Positions 45,314 to 53,106 of a stretch of DNA of 64,000 bases are shown here, piece by piece. This stretch comes from Agromyces badenianii (lineage in GTDB: Bacteria; Actinomycetota; Actinomycetes; Actinomycetales; Microbacteriaceae). The stretch lies in NCBI RefSeq assembly GCF_003070885.1, contig NZ_CP028913.1:2852001-2916000 (forward strand), read 5' to 3'. Positions within the stretch are counted from its first letter, which is position 1, and every line of letters starts with the position of its first letter. Position numbers and translations under genes: made by a program. The notes under the pieces are model-generated. The model did not search any database. It was not told the DNA's origin and was given only the letters and a program-made list of their open reading frames with translations.

Positions 45314-45345
45314 CCGCGGACGTCGACCGGGCGGGGCCCAGCGCA

Positions 45346-45375
45346 CCGGGCGCCTCACCGATCGACGGCGCCCGG
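45346..45375. terminator. 9-bp hairpin between convergent genes
   Basis: CCGGGCGCC (45346-45354) pairs perfectly with GGCGCCCGG (45367-45375) over 12 bases. The right arm lies in the last codons of the EF-G-like gene, so it mainly serves the rightward MocR transcript. Confidence 0.55.
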
Positions 45376-47409
45376 CAGCATCCTCGCGTAGTGGTCGGGG
45401 GTGATCGTCAGCTCGGCCCGCCCGCCCGTGATCGAGCGCAGGTCGAGCACGTAGCGACCGAGCTCCGCCTCCGGCACGCTCGCCACGATGCGAGCCCGGC
45501 CATCGTCGGCGGCCTCCGTGGCGCTGACCCGCCCGCGACGGCCGGAGAGATCGGTCAGCACCGTGCCCTGCAGCTCGCTCGGCACCGTGACCGTGACGAG
45601 CGACACGGGCTCGAGCAGCACCGTGCCTGCCTCGGCGAGCGCCGCCTTCACCCCGATCGAGGCGGCCGTGCCGAAGGCCATGTCGGAGGAGTCCACCGAG
45701 TGCGACTTGCCGTCGACCAGCTCGACCCTGACGTCGACGACCGGATGCCCCTGCGGCCCACCAGCCGCGAGGGCGTCGCGTGCCCCCTTCTCGACGGCGG
45801 GGATGTACGAGCGCGGCACCGCTCCGCCGACCACGGAGTCGACGAACTCGAAGCCGCCCCCCAGCGGCAGCGGTGAGACCCGCAGCTGCACGACGGCGAA
45901 CTGTCCGTGGCCGCCGGACTGCTTCTTGAGTCGCCCCTCGGCCTCGGCCCGGCCCGAGATCGTCTCGCGGTAGGCGATCGGCGCGGGCCCCGTCGTGACG
46001 TGCACGCCGAACACGCGGGCGAGTCGTTCGACGGCGACGGCGACGTGCGTGTCGCCGAGGCCGCGGAGGATCGCCTCGCCTCCCGTGCGGTCGATCACGA
46101 GCGTCGGATCTTCGGCGACGATGCGGCCGAGCGAGGTCATGAGCTTCTCGTCGTCGGACTGCGCGACCGGGGTGAGGGTCACCGCGAACACGGGTTCGCG
46201 GCGCGGCAGCGGTGCCGGCCGAGCGCTGCCGCCCACGCGCGTCCACAGCAGCGTGCCCGACGGCGACCCCGTGAGCTTGGCGACCGCGCCGACGTCGCCG
46301 GCCCGCAGCACGTCGGCGGGCAAGTGGTCGGCTCCGCGCAGACGGAAGAGCCCGTGCAGTCGCTCGTCGGATCCGGTCGTGGCGTTGTGCAGCCGGGCGC
46401 TCGGCCGAACGACCCCCGAGAGCACCTTGAACATCGACACCTGTCCGACGAACGGGTCGGCCACGGTGCGGAAGACGTGCAGCAGCGTCTCGCCGTCGGG
46501 GTTCGGGGCGACCGCCACCTCGGTGCCGCCCATCACGATCCGGCTGTCGTGGTCGAGCGCCGACGGTGCCAGGGCGCACACGAGGTCGGCGACCCGGTCG
46601 ATGCCGGTGTCGTTCACCGCGGAGCAGGCGACCACCGGGATCGCTTCGCCGGCGGCCACTTCGCGGGCGAGGGTTCGCTCGAGTTCGGATGCCGCGGGCT
46701 CCCTGCCGTCGAGGTACGCCTCGAGCTGCTCGTCGTCGTGCGACACGATCTCCTCGGCGACCTCGACGTGCATGCGGTGCCCTTCGACTTCGGCTGCCCC
46801 GGCCGGCAGCGGCTCGTCGTGATGCCGACCCGTGTCGTCGTAGACGAGGGCCCGCTCGCTGAGCACATCGGCGAGCGCGGTGAAGTCGTGCTCCTCGCCG
46901 AGCGGCAGTTCGAGCGCCACGAGGCGCTCGCCGAACGCGACGCGCAGCTCCTCCAGCACCCGGCGGAAGTCGGCGCGGGCCCGGTCCTCCTGGGTGATGA
47001 CGACGATGAGCGGCACGCCGGCCGCTTGCACCGCGGCCCACGCGGACCTCGTGCCAGCGGTCACGCCGTCGACCGCGCTCACGGTCAGCACCGCGACATC
47101 CGCCACCGCCAGTGCCGTGTCGACGCTGCCGACGAAATCGGGATGCCCCGCGGTGTCGGCGAGCGTGACGGTCTGCTCGGTGCCGTCGGGCCCGGCCCAG
47201 GCCAGGTGGGCGAGGGAGAGCCCGAGGGTCATGCCTCTCGCGATCTCCTCGGGCTCGTGGTCGCCGACCGTGGTGCCCTGCTCGACGCTGCCCGCCCTCG
47301 GGATCGCGCCGGCGCGCAGCAGCAGCGCCTCGAGCAGGGTCGTCTTGCCGGAACCCGCGCCGCCCACGAGGGCGACGGCCCGGTGGGTCGGGTTCGGTGC
47401 CGAGTTCAT
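45355..47409 (-). CDS. Elongation factor G-like GTPase (EF-G2 type)
   Basis: A 684-residue translational GTPase, ATG at 47409 after GGGAGG. The G1 loop is GGAGSGKTTLLEALLL, G3 is LADTAGHPDFVGSV, and G4 reads ITQED where canonical EF-G has NKMD. The domain IV core has GRLKKQSGGHGQFAVVQL. The switch I region is reduced. Such EF-G2-like paralogs in actinobacteria bind GTP, but ribosome-dependent GTPase activity was not seen for the mycobacterial one, as far as I recall. Its role is unclear. It is not in an operon with str genes and stands alone here. Confidence 0.9.
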   Translation of the reverse strand: MNSAPNPTHRAVALVGGAGSGKTTLLEALLLRAGAIPRAGSVEQGTTVGDHEPEEIARGMTLGLSLAHLAWAGPDGTEQTVTLADTAGHPDFVGSVDTALAVADVAVLTVSAVDGVTAGTRSAWAAVQAAGVPLIVVITQEDRARADFRRVLEELRVAFGERLVALELPLGEEHDFTALADVLSERALVYDDTGRHHDEPLPAGAAEVEGHRMHVEVAEEIVSHDDEQLEAYLDGREPAASELERTLAREVAAGEAIPVVACSAVNDTGIDRVADLVCALAPSALDHDSRIVMGGTEVAVAPNPDGETLLHVFRTVADPFVGQVSMFKVLSGVVRPSARLHNATTGSDERLHGLFRLRGADHLPADVLRAGDVGAVAKLTGSPSGTLLWTRVGGSARPAPLPRREPVFAVTLTPVAQSDDEKLMTSLGRIVAEDPTLVIDRTGGEAILRGLGDTHVAVAVERLARVFGVHVTTGPAPIAYRETISGRAEAEGRLKKQSGGHGQFAVVQLRVSPLPLGGGFEFVDSVVGGAVPRSYIPAVEKGARDALAAGGPQGHPVVDVRVELVDGKSHSVDSSDMAFGTAASIGVKAALAEAGTVLLEPVSLVTVTVPSELQGTVLTDLSGRRGRVSATEAADDGRARIVASVPEAELGRYVLDLRSITGGRAELTITPDHYARMLPGAVDR

Positions 47410-47530
47410 GAGGCCTCCCGCGCCGGTGCGGCGTCGTCCCATCGTCCACCCGACCGATCACGACCGCCAGCCCTCTGCGGACTCGACCCGACGAGACGAC
47501 GGTCGCCGCGCGTACCAGGCGCGCCGTGAG

Positions 47531-47546
47531 CGCCAGCCCTCTGGCG
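47531..47546 (-). terminator. Short hairpin after the DeoR gene
   Basis: CGCCAG (47531-47536) pairs with CTGGCG (47541-47546) over CCCT, 14 bases downstream of the DeoR-type gene's stop codon. The same 13-base word CGCCAGCCCTCTG also occurs at 47465. The rest of 47410-47559 shows nothing gene-like. Confidence 0.4.
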
Positions 47547-47559
47547 GTCAGCACGCAGC

Positions 47560-48318
47560 TCAGCTCGCCGGGAGGAGCCTGACTCCGGCGCGGTCGAGTT
47601 CGAGCATCGCCGGCGAAGCGGCATCCGCATCGGTGACGACGCCCGCCACCTCGTCGAGGGGCAGCACCCGGTACGTCGAGGCCGCGCCGATCTTCTCGGT
47701 GCTCGCGAGCACGTAGGTCTCGGCGGCCGAGCGTGTGAGCGCTCGCTTCATCGCCGCCTCCTCCGCATCGCCCGTGGTGAGGCCGGCCTCGGCGTGCACC
47801 CCGGTGACGCCGAGGAAGAACAGGTCGGCGCTCACATCGCGCAGCGCCTCGACGGCGATCGCGCCGCACGTGACCATCGAGTGCCGGTAGACGCGGCCGC
47901 CGATGAGCTGCAACTCGATGTGCTCGTGCTCGGCGAGCGCCACGGCGATGGTCGGGCTGTGCGTGATGACGGTCGCGTGCAGCGAGCGCGGCAGCGCGCC
48001 GACGAGGGCGAGCGTGCTCGTGCCGCCGTCGAGCAGCACGGTCGCGCCTGGTTCGATGAGTGCGGCGGCGGCCGCGGCGATGCGGTGCTTGCTCTCGGGC
48101 TCGATGCGGGTGCGCGCCTCGTAGGGTTCGACGGCCGGTGAGGCCGGCAGCGCTCCCCCGTACACGCGCTGACAGAGGCCCGCCGCCGCGAGTTCGCGGA
48201 GGTCGCGGCGGATCGTGTCCTCGGAAATGCCCAGATCGGCCGCGGCATCGGCGGCCACGATGCGGCCGTCTCGCTGCAGCAATTCGAGCAGCAGTTCACG
48301 GCGTTGCGCTGCCAACAT
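47560..48318 (-). CDS. DeoR family transcriptional repressor
   Basis: A 252-residue protein. The N-terminal helix-turn-helix RIVAADAAADLGISEDTIRRDLREL and VYGGALPA are the DeoR signature. The sugar-phosphate sensing domain follows with VLLDGGTSTLALV, GGRVYRHSMVTCG and LTTGDAEEAAMKRAL. These regulators respond to phosphorylated sugars or deoxyribose phosphates. AAGGAGGAACGTGC precedes the ATG. It is divergent from a DUF4406-like gene, the clearest candidate target, and an 8-base word TGCACGTT occurs at both ends of the gap between them. Confidence 0.93.
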   Translation of the reverse strand: MLAAQRRELLLELLQRDGRIVAADAAADLGISEDTIRRDLRELAAAGLCQRVYGGALPASPAVEPYEARTRIEPESKHRIAAAAAALIEPGATVLLDGGTSTLALVGALPRSLHATVITHSPTIAVALAEHEHIELQLIGGRVYRHSMVTCGAIAVEALRDVSADLFFLGVTGVHAEAGLTTGDAEEAAMKRALTRSAAETYVLASTEKIGAASTYRVLPLDEVAGVVTDADAASPAMLELDRAGVRLLPAS

Positions 48319-48360
48319 GCACGTTCCTCCTTGTTTCTACACATTCTTGCACGTTATGGT
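48318..48360. promoter_or_regulatory. Divergent promoter with repeated TGCACGTT
   Basis: TGCACGTT lies at 48318-48325 (over the DeoR start) and at 48348-48355, 30 bp apart, i.e. three helical turns. The second copy overlaps TATGGT (48355-48360), a -10 box seven bases before the rightward ATG. Binding of the DeoR protein to both would repress both genes. Confidence 0.55.
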
Positions 48361-48367
48361 GGCCGAC

Positions 48368-48781
48368 ATGTCGAAACCACTGCTCATTCTCATCGCCGGC
48401 CCCTACCGCTCGGGCACCGATGGCGACCCCGCCCGCATCGCCCGCAACCTCGAACGCCTCGAAGCGGCCTCCTGGCCGATCTACGAACGCGGCCACGTGC
48501 CGATGATCGGCGAATGGGTCGCGCTGCCCATCCTGCGCGTGGCGTCGACGGATGCCTCGGGCCCCGACGCATCCGCTGCGCCCACCGACGCCGCGCCCGT
48601 CGAGGGCGACGTCATGTACACGACCGCCCACCGCCTGCTGCAGCACTGCGACGCCGTGTTGCGCCTCGAGGGCGCCTCGCACGGCGCCGATCAGGACGTG
48701 CGCATCGCGGAGGCCAGGGGCATCCCGGTGTACCGCTCGATCGACGAGATCCCGGTGCTGGAGGCCGCGCCGGTCGCCTGA
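48368..48781 (+). CDS. DUF4406/nucleoside 2-deoxyribosyltransferase-like protein
   Basis: A 137-residue protein beginning LLILIAGPYRSGTDGDPARI, the start typical of the nucleoside deoxyribosyltransferase fold and of DUF4406. YERGHVPMIGEW and a C-terminal CDAVLRLEGASHGADQDVRIA helix-turn also fit. I cannot locate a certain catalytic Glu, so transferase activity is unproven. The divergent DeoR regulator (a family linked to deoxyribose and nucleoside use) supports a nucleoside-related role. No ribosome site is visible and a -10 box lies seven bases before the ATG. An insertion of Ala/Asp/Ser-rich residues sits at about 58-75. Confidence 0.75.
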   Translation: MSKPLLILIAGPYRSGTDGDPARIARNLERLEAASWPIYERGHVPMIGEWVALPILRVASTDASGPDASAAPTDAAPVEGDVMYTTAHRLLQHCDAVLRLEGASHGADQDVRIAEARGIPVYRSIDEIPVLEAAPVA

Positions 48782-48800
48782 CTCCGTTGCCGCCGGACCA

Positions 48801-48857
48801 CTCGTATCGCACCGGACCGCGGATATCCACGGTCCGGTGCGATACGAGCGGTCCCGA
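48801..48857. repeat. Palindromic intergenic element, copy 2
   Basis: CTCGTATCGCACCGGACCG (48801-48819) is perfectly inverted at 48830-48848, with GGATATCC in the centre, giving a nearly continuous 48-bp palindrome; CGGTCCCGA follows. Compared with the copy at 31914, both substitutions in the left arm (G to A, G to C) are matched by compensating changes in the right arm. Confidence 0.88.
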
Positions 48858-48889
48858 TGCGGGCTCGCACTCGGCCGTAGGGTGGCAGG

Positions 48890-49909
48890 GTGCAGATCAC
48901 GGTGCTCGCGGGCGGTGTCGGAGGCTCGCGCTTCGTGCGCGGCGTGCGCGAGGAGTGCGCCCGGCGCTGGCCCGACGGCGAGGGCGGCACCGAGGCATCC
49001 GTCACCGTCGTGGTGAACACGGGCGACGACCTCTGGCTCGCCGGCGTGCGCCTCATGCCCGACTTCGACTCGCTGCTCTACTCGCTCGCGGGCGTCAACG
49101 ACACCGATCGCGGCTGGGGCCGTTCCGGCGAGACCGAGCGCGTCGCAGCCGAGCTGCGCGAGTGGGGCGTGGGCTGGCCGTGGTTCACCCTCGGCGACCT
49201 CGACCTCGGCACCCACCTGGCCCGCACGGCATGGCTTCGCGAAGGGGCGACGCCCTCCGAGGTGGCGCACCGCCTGCAGCGGCGCTGGCCGCTCGGCGTG
49301 CAGCTGATTCCGGCGACCGACACCGAGGTCGACACGCACGTGCTCGCCGCAGACGCCGACGACCCGACGGGCGAGCGCGAGATGCACTTCCAGGAGTGGT
49401 GGACGAGGTACCGCGCCGCCTTGCCCGCGGTCGCATTCCGGCAACGGAATATCGACGTGGCCCGGCCGGCCCCCGGGGTCGTCGAGGCGATCGTCGGCGC
49501 CGACCTCGTGCTCGTCGCACCATCGAACCCCGTGGTCTCGATCGGCACGATCCTCGCCGTGCCCGGCATCCGCGAGGCACTCGGCGAGACGCACGCCCCC
49601 GTCGTCGGCGTCTCGCCGATCATCGGCGGCAAGGTCGTGCGCGGCATGGCCGACGCGTGCCTCAGCGCGATCGGCGTCGAGACGAGCGCCGAGGCCGTCG
49701 GCCGGCACTACGGCTCGCGGTCGGGCGGCGGCCTGCTCGACGCCTGGCTCGTCGACGACGCGGATGCCCCGGCGGCGGCAGCACTCGAGCAGAGCGGGTT
49801 CACCGCGGCATCCGCCCCGCTCTGGATGCACGACCTCGACACCTCGGCGGCCCTCGCCGGCGCGGCGTTCGACCTGGCGCGCCGCGGTTCGGCACGGCCG
49901 CTCGACTGA
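48890..49909 (+). CDS. cofD: 2-phospho-L-lactate transferase of F420 synthesis
   Basis: A 339-residue enzyme of the CofD/FbiA family. ITVLAGGVGGSRFVRGV is the nucleotide-binding start, VVVNTGDDLWLAGVRLMPD follows, and VLVAPSNPVVSIGTILAVPGIREAL and SPIIGGKVVRGMADACL are family signatures. It joins the lactyl (or phosphoenolpyruvyl) phospho-moiety to Fo, giving F420-0 or its dehydro form. The start is GTG with TAGGGT six bases upstream, so it may be leaderless. It opens the F420 region; genes for Fo synthase are not in the window. Confidence 0.96.
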   Translation: MQITVLAGGVGGSRFVRGVREECARRWPDGEGGTEASVTVVVNTGDDLWLAGVRLMPDFDSLLYSLAGVNDTDRGWGRSGETERVAAELREWGVGWPWFTLGDLDLGTHLARTAWLREGATPSEVAHRLQRRWPLGVQLIPATDTEVDTHVLAADADDPTGEREMHFQEWWTRYRAALPAVAFRQRNIDVARPAPGVVEAIVGADLVLVAPSNPVVSIGTILAVPGIREALGETHAPVVGVSPIIGGKVVRGMADACLSAIGVETSAEAVGRHYGSRSGGGLLDAWLVDDADAPAAAALEQSGFTAASAPLWMHDLDTSAALAGAAFDLARRGSARPLD

Positions 49910-49947
49910 ACGCGCGGCGCGCCCTCGCGAGACGGGTCGCTGCGGCC

Positions 49948-50053
49948 TAAGATCGTCGTAGACCGCCGGTGTGTTTTCACCGGTCGTGACGGCCCGGGAT
50001 TGGGCTGCGTGTCGCCGATGTCATCGGCACCCCTTCACGCCTACCCCCCGGAG
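49948..50053 (+). promoter_or_regulatory. Promoter and possibly structured 5' leader of the F420-0 importer genes
   Basis: TAAGAT (49948-49953) is a -10 box, predicting a transcript about 100 bases ahead of the ATG at 50059, unusually long for this window. The leader can form three successive hairpins: 49966-49983 (CCGGTG/CACCGG), 49991-50006 (GGCCC/GGGCT) and 50014-50028 (GCCGA/TCGGC). A GGAG ribosome site follows at 50050. No known riboswitch consensus is recognised. Confidence 0.5.
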
Positions 50054-50058
50054 ATCAC

Positions 50059-51096
50059 ATGCCGTTCACCCGTTCCCTCCTCTCTGCCCGCTCGTCGCGG
50101 CATCGCTCGCGTTCCGGCGTGGCCGTCGCCGCCGCAGCGGCCGCACTCCTCCTCACGGGCTGCGCCGCCACCGCCCAGGCGGGCGACCCGGATGCCTCGG
50201 ATCAGGCGGATGCCGCGGCATCCGCCTACCCGCTCACGATCGACAACTGCGGCACCGAGGTGACCTTCGAGTCGGCGCCCGAGCGCGTCGTGACGATCAA
50301 GTCGTCGACCCTCGAGCTGCTGCTCGCGCTCGGCCTGGAAGACCGCGTGATCGGCTCGGCCTTCAGCGACGGGCCGGCGCCCGAGGCGTTCGCCGACGCT
50401 GCGGCCGGCATCGACGTCCTCTCCGAGAAGGTGCCCTCGCAGGAGGCGACGCTCGCGGCCGAGCCCGACCTCGTCTTCGCCGGCTGGGAGTCGAACCTGT
50501 CGGCCGAGGGCGCCGGCGACCGCGCGACCCTCGCGAAGCTCGGGGTCGCGAGCTACGTCGCACCGGCCGCCTGCAAGGGCGAGGGCTACATGCCGAACCC
50601 GCTCACCTTCGACGAGGTCTTCCGCGAGTTCGAGGAGGCCGGCGAGATCTTCGGCGTTCCGGATGCCGCGGCCGAGCTCGTCGCCGAACAGCAGGCCGAG
50701 CTCGAGGCGATCGAGCCGAACGCCGACGGACTCACCGCCCTCTGGTACAGCTCGGGCGACGAGACGCCGTTCGTCGGCGCGGGCATCGGCGCCCCGCAGA
50801 TGATCATGCAGGCCGCCGGTCTCGAGAACATCGCCGCCGACGTGGCCGACACCTGGACCTCGATGGGCTGGGAGGCGATCGTCGATGCGAACCCCGACGT
50901 GATCGTGCTCGTCGATGCGGCCTGGAACACCGCGGAGCAGAAGATCGCGCACCTCGAATCGAACGCCGCGACCGCGGCCCTGCCCGCCGTGCAGGCGAAG
51001 CGATACCTCGTGGTCGACTTCCCGGCGACCGAGGCCGGCGTGCGCAACGTCGGAGCCGTCGCCGCGCTCGTCGAGCAGCTCGGAGCCCTCGGCTGA
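50059..51096 (+). CDS. Putative F420-0 ABC transporter, substrate-binding lipoprotein
   Basis: A 345-residue protein. A signal peptide ends in the lipobox LLLTGC. The mature part is a BtuF/FepB-type helical-backbone binding protein, with YPLTIDNCGTEVTF, APERVVTIKSSTLELLLALG and WTSMGWEAIVDANPDVIVLVD. This three-gene cassette is defined as a putative importer of F420-0 (coenzyme F420 without glutamate tail) by the TIGRFAM families built on it, mainly because it travels with cofE in actinobacteria. Here it lies between cofD and cofC/cofE, which supports the link. The ligand remains unproven; corrinoid or siderophore import is the alternative. Confidence 0.85.
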   Translation: MPFTRSLLSARSSRHRSRSGVAVAAAAAALLLTGCAATAQAGDPDASDQADAAASAYPLTIDNCGTEVTFESAPERVVTIKSSTLELLLALGLEDRVIGSAFSDGPAPEAFADAAAGIDVLSEKVPSQEATLAAEPDLVFAGWESNLSAEGAGDRATLAKLGVASYVAPAACKGEGYMPNPLTFDEVFREFEEAGEIFGVPDAAAELVAEQQAELEAIEPNADGLTALWYSSGDETPFVGAGIGAPQMIMQAAGLENIAADVADTWTSMGWEAIVDANPDVIVLVDAAWNTAEQKIAHLESNAATAALPAVQAKRYLVVDFPATEAGVRNVGAVAALVEQLGALG

Positions 51097-52271
51097 TGAG
51101 CGAGCGTGTCGTCTCCCGTCGGGTTCGGGCCGCTTCCGGCCCGGATCGGCGGGATGCGACGCGCTCACCCACGGCCGGCACGCCCGGCACGCGAGGCACG
51201 GGCGGCACGCGAGGCACGGGCGGACGCACGATCGCGTGGGCCGTCGCGCTCGGCGTGCTGCTCGTGGCATCCGTCATCGCGGCCGTGACCATCGGGCCCG
51301 CCGGGCTCGCGCCGACCGATGTCGTCGCGAGCGTGATGGCGCACCTCGGACTCGGCGAGCCGACCCTCACCCCGCTGCGCGACGGCATCGTCTGGGAGTT
51401 GCGGATGCCCCGCGTGCTCACCGCCGCCGCGGTCGGGGCCGGCCTCGCGCTCTGCGGCGCGGTCATGCAGGCGCTCACCCGCAATCCGCTCGCGGATCCG
51501 TACCTGCTCGGCCTCTCGTCTGGCGCCTCGGTCGGGGCGGTCGTCGTGATCGTGCTCGGCGTCGGCCTGCTGCTGCCGTTCGCCGCGTTCGCGGGGGCGC
51601 TCGCCGCGCTCGTCGCGACGCTCGCGCTCGCGGGGGCGGCGGGCCGAGGCGGGCAGGGCGGGGCGGGCGCAGGCGCAGGCGGCGGCGTGGGCGGCGGCCT
51701 CACGCCGACCCGCACGGTGCTCGCCGGACTCGCCGTCTCGGCGATGTTCGGCGCGATCACGAGCCTCGTCATCTTCTGGAGCGCCACCGGCGACAGCTAC
51801 CGCGAGATCCTCAACTGGTTGCTCGGCTCGCTCGCCGGCACCGACTGGGTCTCGGTCGCGATCGCGGGCGGCGCACTCGTCGTCATCGGCATCCCGCTCA
51901 TCACGAGCGCCCGAACCCTCGACGCCTTCGCGTTCGGCGACGCCGCCGCCTCGGCGCTCGGGGTGCACGTCGGCCGCAGCCGCACGCTCCTGCTCGGCGG
52001 CACGGCCCTGCTCACGGGGGCGCTCGTCGCCGTGAGCGGTTCCATCGGTTTCGTCGGGCTGATCCTGCCGCACGCGGTGCGGCTGCTCGTGGGGTCGCGC
52101 CATCGCGCCCTGCTGCCGTTGTCGGCACTCGCCGGTGCGCTGTTCCTGGTCTGGGCCGACACCGCCGCCCGCACCCTCTTCGACCCCCGCGAACTGCCGG
52201 TCGGCATCATCACCGCGCTCGTCGGCGGACCGGTCTTCGCCCTGCTGCTCATGCGCAGGAGGGTCTCGTGA
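51096..52271 (+). CDS. Putative F420-0 ABC transporter, permease (FecCD family)
   Basis: A 391-residue protein with about ten membrane helices. After a polar N-terminus with an imperfect 18-bp DNA repeat (TRGTGG twice), the FecCD marks are LRMPRVLTAAAVGAGLALCGAVMQALTRNPLADP (in two adjacent blocks), LLGLSSGASVGAV and GSIGFVGLILPHAVRLLVGSRHR. The ATG overlaps the binding protein's stop codon (TGATG). A Gly-rich loop (about 185-205) splits the middle. It pairs with the ATPase downstream, whose GTG start overlaps this gene's stop codon. Confidence 0.9.
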   Translation: MSERVVSRRVRAASGPDRRDATRSPTAGTPGTRGTGGTRGTGGRTIAWAVALGVLLVASVIAAVTIGPAGLAPTDVVASVMAHLGLGEPTLTPLRDGIVWELRMPRVLTAAAVGAGLALCGAVMQALTRNPLADPYLLGLSSGASVGAVVVIVLGVGLLLPFAAFAGALAALVATLALAGAAGRGGQGGAGAGAGGGVGGGLTPTRTVLAGLAVSAMFGAITSLVIFWSATGDSYREILNWLLGSLAGTDWVSVAIAGGALVVIGIPLITSARTLDAFAFGDAAASALGVHVGRSRTLLLGGTALLTGALVAVSGSIGFVGLILPHAVRLLVGSRHRALLPLSALAGALFLVWADTAARTLFDPRELPVGIITALVGGPVFALLLMRRRVS

Positions 52272-53074
52272 CCGACGGACTCGATCTCTCGCGCGTGCGC
52301 TTCTCGCGCGCCGGCCGCCTCGTGGTCGACGACGTCGACATCACCGCGCCCGAGGGCTCGCTCGGCGCGCTGCTCGGCCCGAACGGCGCCGGCAAGTCCA
52401 CGCTGCTGCACCTCATCGCGGGCATCGAGCGAGCGGATGCCGGTGCGCTCGCGTTCGCCGGCCGGGATCTCGCCGCCCTGCGCCGCCGCGACCGGGCCCG
52501 CCGGGTCGCGCTCGCCGAGCAGGAGACGCACGACTCCCCCGAGCTGCGGGTCGACGAAGTCGTCGCGCTCGGGCGCACCCCGCACCTCGGCCCGTGGGCC
52601 GGGCTCGGCGATCGAGACCGCCACGTGGTCGCCGAGGCGATCGCCGCGCTGGGGCTCGAGCCGCTCGCGGCACGCGAGTACGCGGCACTGTCGGGCGGCG
52701 AGCGCCAACGCGTGAACCTCGCCCGGGCCCTCGCGCAGGAGCCCGAGTTGCTGCTGCTCGACGAGCCCACGAACCACCTCGACGTGCGCGCTCAGCTCAC
52801 GAGCCTCGAGCTCCTCCGCTCGCTCGCCTCCGCCGGATGCACGGTGCTCGCCGCCCTGCACGACCTCGGCCTCGCGGCGGCGTACGCCGACCATGTGATC
52901 GTGCTCGACGGCGGACGGGTCGTCGCGGCCGGCGCCCCGGCAGCGGTGCTCCAAGCGGGGTTGATCCGCGACGTCTGGGGCGTCGAGGCCGAGGTGCTCG
53001 AGCACCCGGCGACGGGCAGGCCGCTCATCGCGTACTCGGGCGTCGCGACGGGGAGCAACCGCGCACCCGTGTGA
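52268..53074 (+). CDS. Putative F420-0 ABC transporter, ATP-binding protein
   Basis: A 268-residue ATPase of the FecE/BtuD type. Walker A is LLGPNGAGKSTLLHL, the signature is LSGGERQRVNLARAL, Walker B is LLLLDEPTNHLD, and the switch His lies in LAALHDLGLAAAYADH. The GTG start at 52268 overlaps the permease stop codon. It completes the binding protein-permease-ATPase cassette. The gene converges with the ABC-2 exporter genes, and a nested hairpin overlies both stop codons. Confidence 0.93.
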   Translation: MTDGLDLSRVRFSRAGRLVVDDVDITAPEGSLGALLGPNGAGKSTLLHLIAGIERADAGALAFAGRDLAALRRRDRARRVALAEQETHDSPELRVDEVVALGRTPHLGPWAGLGDRDRHVVAEAIAALGLEPLAAREYAALSGGERQRVNLARALAQEPELLLLDEPTNHLDVRAQLTSLELLRSLASAGCTVLAALHDLGLAAAYADHVIVLDGGRVVAAGAPAAVLQAGLIRDVWGVEAEVLEHPATGRPLIAYSGVATGSNRAPV

Positions 53075-53106
53075 CGTCCCGCGGCGTGAGCCGCGGCATC
53101 CGTCAC
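53071..53106. terminator. Nested hairpin over two convergent stop codons
   Basis: GTGACG (53071-53076) pairs with CGTCAC (53101-53106), and inside it CCGCGG (53079-53084) pairs with CCGCGG (53091-53096). Twelve base pairs with small internal loops span the ends of both convergent genes, a good bidirectional terminator. Confidence 0.65.

Noticed and set aside
44234..47869. A 1211-codon open frame on the minus strand across the MocR and EF-G-like genes
   Set aside because: It has low-complexity Arg/Ala/Gly content and spans two well-supported genes in other frames. It is a GC-content artefact.
49948..50058. Cobalamin riboswitch before the importer genes
   Set aside because: The conserved B12-box and core sequences are not recognisable. 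Only simple hairpins are seen.
51180..51225. GGCACG-rich repeat in the permease N-terminus as a regulatory repeat
   Set aside because: It lies inside the coding region and encodes a TRGTGG linker, consistent with a simple coding repeat.
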